Shown: piece after piece, positions 4,781 through 6,498 of the stretch
Layout: each line of letters opens with the position of its first letter
Numbering within the stretch: the first letter of the stretch is position 1
Assembly: GCA_029261375.1 (NCBI GenBank)
Contig: JAJDBL010000168.1
Span: 1 to 6,498 of the forward strand
Length of the DNA stretch: 6,498 nucleotides
Source of the DNA: Nitrospirales bacterium
GTDB taxonomy: Bacteria > Nitrospirota > Nitrospiria > Nitrospirales > UBA2166
Reading direction: 5' to 3'
Notes under the pieces: generated by a model
The model's input: the letters and a program-made list of their open reading frames with translations, nothing else
Databases searched by the model: none
What the model was told of the DNA's origin: nothing
Translations under genes and position numbers: made by a program

Positions 4781-6070
4781 CTACGCAAATGCCATCTCCG
4801 GTGACGGCAGATTCATGACTAAATCCAGCACGCGTTTTGGGGTGGCGACTTCAATATCATCAGGAACACGTTGCCCGGCGGTGAAGTAGGAAATCGGTTT
4901 CCCCGTCCGGTTCAACGTATTAAACACCGTCGCGCACGATCCAGTTTCGTCAAGCTTTGTAAATAACAATCGATGAATTGGAAGCACTGAAAATTGCTTG
5001 ACGGTCTCGTCAAGATCCGTCTGTTTGGTTGACGCCGACAGCACCAAGTGAATCTCGAGCGGCAAACCCGCATCACCTAATTCCTTCAGTTCGCCCATGC
5101 CGGCAAGATCGGAGGGACTTCTCCCTGCCGTATCCACTAAGACCAAATCCTTCTGTTTGTGCCGTTGGACGATCTTCGTCAGCTCCTGTGGCGAAATCGC
5201 CACATCGACCGGAATGCCAAGAACACGTGTGTACATCTTGAGCTGCTCCATCGCGGCAACACGATGAGTATCGAGTGTTGCCACCGCGATATGACAGTCC
5301 GTTTTTTCTCTATAGTGCGCGGCAAGTTTTGCCAGGGTGGTGGTCTTTCCTACCCCCGTGGCTCCCACGAACAACACCACCTTCTGGAGGCCTGGTCGAT
5401 CCAAGAGTGGACCAGCAACCTGGACCGTACATGCCAGGAGATCATCAAGATATGACTGCACGAGGGTCGGCTGCGCCAACTGTTCAGATGATAACTTCTC
5501 AGTCATGAACGTCATGACCTTCTTCACCACCTGAGGATCCACACCCCGAAGCGAAAGCCGCTGATATTCCTGCGCCAGAAGCGGTGGCAGCATGTCTTCC
5601 TGTGTACGCGGTTCGTCTTGTGCGTTGGCCTGCGCGGAACCGTTCGTCAACGTACGCACCATATTTCTGAGTTCGTAAATTTCCTCACGGATTTCTTTCC
5701 AAGGTGTGGCGGGCACGCCACCTTCTCCCTCTGGATGGCTTCGAGCCGTTGCAAGTCGCCCAGCCGTCGCCCGGCGCAGCGATTGTATTTCCTCTCGTAT
5801 CAGGGCGAGATCCTGTTGGAGAGGTGCGAACACCGACGCTGCGTGCAACTCCTTCTTAAACGTCGCGGCCTGTTCAGGCGAATCATCGGTCGCCGGCCCA
5901 GGGTCAATCGCCGCGGTGATCTCAACCATAGGACGATCAAACATGCCAAACACCCCTCCCGCATTCTTGATCTGTTGAGAGGAGAGAATGACGGCATCAG
6001 GTCCAAGATCTTCCTTCACCGACCGAAGAGCTTCATGCATCGTCAGTGCTTGATAACGCTTAATCTTCAT
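4781..6070 (-). CDS. flhF: Flagellar biosynthesis GTPase FlhF (SRP-type)
   Basis: FlhF is the third SRP-family GTPase (with Ffh and FtsY). It marks the pole and recruits early flagellar components; GTP drives dimerisation and membrane association. Counting from the chosen start (429 aa): the N-terminal basic domain begins MKIKRYQALTMHEAL and is followed by GPDAVILSS, the classic FlhF opening. A variable charged linker runs to about residue 160, then the N-domain helices. The G domain shows G1 GATGVGKTT (236-244), G2 DTHRVAAMEQL (from 267), G3 DTAGRS (from 313), G4 TKLDE (371-375) and the closing FTAGQRVPDDIE. The start at 6070 is chosen because FlhF proteins generally begin at this MKIKR-type Met. 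An in-frame ATG at 6115 would add 15 non-conserved residues. Neither start has a close Shine-Dalgarno, but 6070 overlaps the stop of a well-initiated short ORF. flhG follows, as in most polar flagellates. Confidence 0.95.
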   Translation of the reverse strand: MKIKRYQALTMHEALRSVKEDLGPDAVILSSQQIKNAGGVFGMFDRPMVEITAAIDPGPATDDSPEQAATFKKELHAASVFAPLQQDLALIREEIQSLRRATAGRLATARSHPEGEGGVPATPWKEIREEIYELRNMVRTLTNGSAQANAQDEPRTQEDMLPPLLAQEYQRLSLRGVDPQVVKKVMTFMTEKLSSEQLAQPTLVQSYLDDLLACTVQVAGPLLDRPGLQKVVLFVGATGVGKTTTLAKLAAHYREKTDCHIAVATLDTHRVAAMEQLKMYTRVLGIPVDVAISPQELTKIVQRHKQKDLVLVDTAGRSPSDLAGMGELKELGDAGLPLEIHLVLSASTKQTDLDETVKQFSVLPIHRLLFTKLDETGSCATVFNTLNRTGKPISYFTAGQRVPDDIEVATPKRVLDLVMNLPSPEMAFA

Positions 6071-6135
6071 GGCGCCGCCGTCGTGAAAGGTCGGTACTCG
6101 TGAATCAGCAAACATGGTTCACCATCCCCTGTCAT
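6067..6135 (-). CDS. Possible 22-aa leader/coupling ORF upstream of flhF
   Basis: A short ATG ORF lies in the flhA-flhF spacer. It begins MTGDGEPCLLIHEYRPF and ends TTAAP. It has a much better Shine-Dalgarno than flhF itself: AAGGAG, seven nucleotides before its ATG. Its TGA stop overlaps the conserved flhF start codon in an ATGA arrangement, which is typical of translational coupling. No family is recognised, and the peptide is probably not functional in itself. The inference is that ribosomes loaded here terminate and reinitiate on flhF, which has no recognisable Shine-Dalgarno at 6070. The alternative is that the ORF is fortuitous and flhF begins at the in-frame upstream ATG at 6115. Confidence 0.35.
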   Translation of the reverse strand: MTGDGEPCLLIHEYRPFTTAAP

Positions 6136-6142
6136 CTGAGCG

Positions 6143-6148
6143 CTCCTT
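6143..6148 (-). promoter_or_regulatory. Strong Shine-Dalgarno (AAGGAG) in the flhA-flhF spacer
   Basis: AAGGAG is followed by seven nucleotides (CGCTCAG) and then the ATG at 6135. It is too far from either flhF candidate start (27 nt from the ATG at 6115, about 72 nt from 6070) to serve them directly, so it points to translation of the short ORF and coupling into flhF. Confidence 0.5.
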
Positions 6149-6183
6149 CCCAAGAAATCCATGAGGTCGTCATACGACTTCTC

Positions 6184-6498
6184 CTACGATCCCTCAGGAA
6201 TCGCGATCGTTTCCAATCCCTGAAGACGTGTCTGCGGCGCAATCTCTTGTGGCGAGACCACCGCCAGCGATGCTAACGTCTGCTCCACAAATTTCCTTAG
6301 ATGCCCGCGCAGTGCTGCAGACACCATGAGCACCGGTTGGTATCCCCGGCCGGCTGCACGTTCAACCGCCTGTCGTAATAAAACAAGCAATTGTCGTGCC
6401 ATGTTAGGCTCCATAGCTAAAAATGCTCCTTGGGCAGTTAATTGCACTGATTCGGTAATCTTCTGCTCGAGACGAGGATCGAGCGTAATGAGTGGAAG
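6184..6498 (-). CDS. flhA: Flagellar biosynthesis protein FlhA, C-terminal fragment (5' part outside window)
   Basis: FlhA is the large export-gate protein of the flagellar type III secretion system; its C-terminal cytoplasmic domain forms a ring that docks substrates and chaperones. Only the last 104 codons are present, open at the window edge and ending in TAG. The fragment begins LPLITLDPRLEQ and continues with AMEPNMARQLLVLLRQAVERA, then GYQPVLMVSAALRGHLRKF and a short hydrophilic tail. This is the usual order of the last FlhA subdomain: the ITLDP strand, a long amphipathic helix, the PVL-V-S-LR segment, then the final helix/strand pair. Type III secretion homologues (HrcV/InvA) have a similar C-terminus, but the adjacent flhF, flhG and fliA make FlhA the sensible call. 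No membrane segments are expected in this part. The gene is followed by a 113-nt spacer before the likely flhF start. Confidence 0.9.
   Translation of the reverse strand, partial: LPLITLDPRLEQKITESVQLTAQGAFLAMEPNMARQLLVLLRQAVERAAGRGYQPVLMVSAALRGHLRKFVEQTLASLAVVSPQEIAPQTRLQGLETIAIPEGS

Noticed and set aside
5618..6103. 161-codon plus-strand frame over the 5' part of flhF
   Set aside because: It is a shadow of flhF with Arg/Cys-rich composition unlike a real protein.

Overview
All confidently called genes in this window lie on the minus strand and form one flagellar/chemotaxis block. In transcription order (high to low coordinates) they are: the 3' end of flhA, flhF, flhG (fleN-type), fliA (sigma-28), a three-domain response regulator (DUF3391-REC-STAS), cheY, cheZ and the 5' part of a motA/motC-type stator gene. 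This is the gammaproteobacterial (Pseudomonas-type) order flhA-flhF-fleN-fliA-cheY-cheZ-...-motC with two differences: the DUF3391-REC-STAS gene sits between fliA and cheY, and no cheA/cheB lies between cheZ and the stator gene. The window suggests a polar-flagellated Gram-negative bacterium with moderate GC. I lean towards Nitrospirota (Nitrospira-like) from the combination of CheZ, FlhF/FlhG and the extra regulator, but the phylum is a guess.

Layout. 6498-6184: FlhA C-terminus (export gate). 6183-6071: a short spacer holding a 22-codon ORF with a strong Shine-Dalgarno, whose stop overlaps the probable flhF start (ATGA). 6070-3066: flhF, flhG and fliA; flhG probably starts at a GTG behind a perfect AAGGAGG, and fliA starts at a GTG overlapping the flhG stop by 10 nt. 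3069-2008: the DUF3391-REC-STAS regulator, overlapping fliA by ATGA. 2017-1974: a hairpin whose loop contains that gene's stop codon, followed by a 28-nt pyrimidine run, probably a terminator. 1961-1935: a good candidate sigma-28 promoter with exact 11-nt spacing. 1934-1659: a long leader with three tiny ORFs stacked in one frame. 1658-1: cheY, cheZ and the stator gene.

How the parts fit. FlhF and FlhG set flagellar position and number, FlhA is part of the export gate, and FliA transcribes late genes. The cheY-cheZ-motA unit seems to be separated by a terminator and restarted from a FliA-type promoter, so it would be a late operon under the sigma factor encoded just upstream. The most interesting object is the regulator overlapping fliA. 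It joins a phosphorylatable REC domain to a STAS (anti-sigma-antagonist-like) domain. The inference is that it links a phosphorelay signal to FliA availability, for example through FlgM or another partner.
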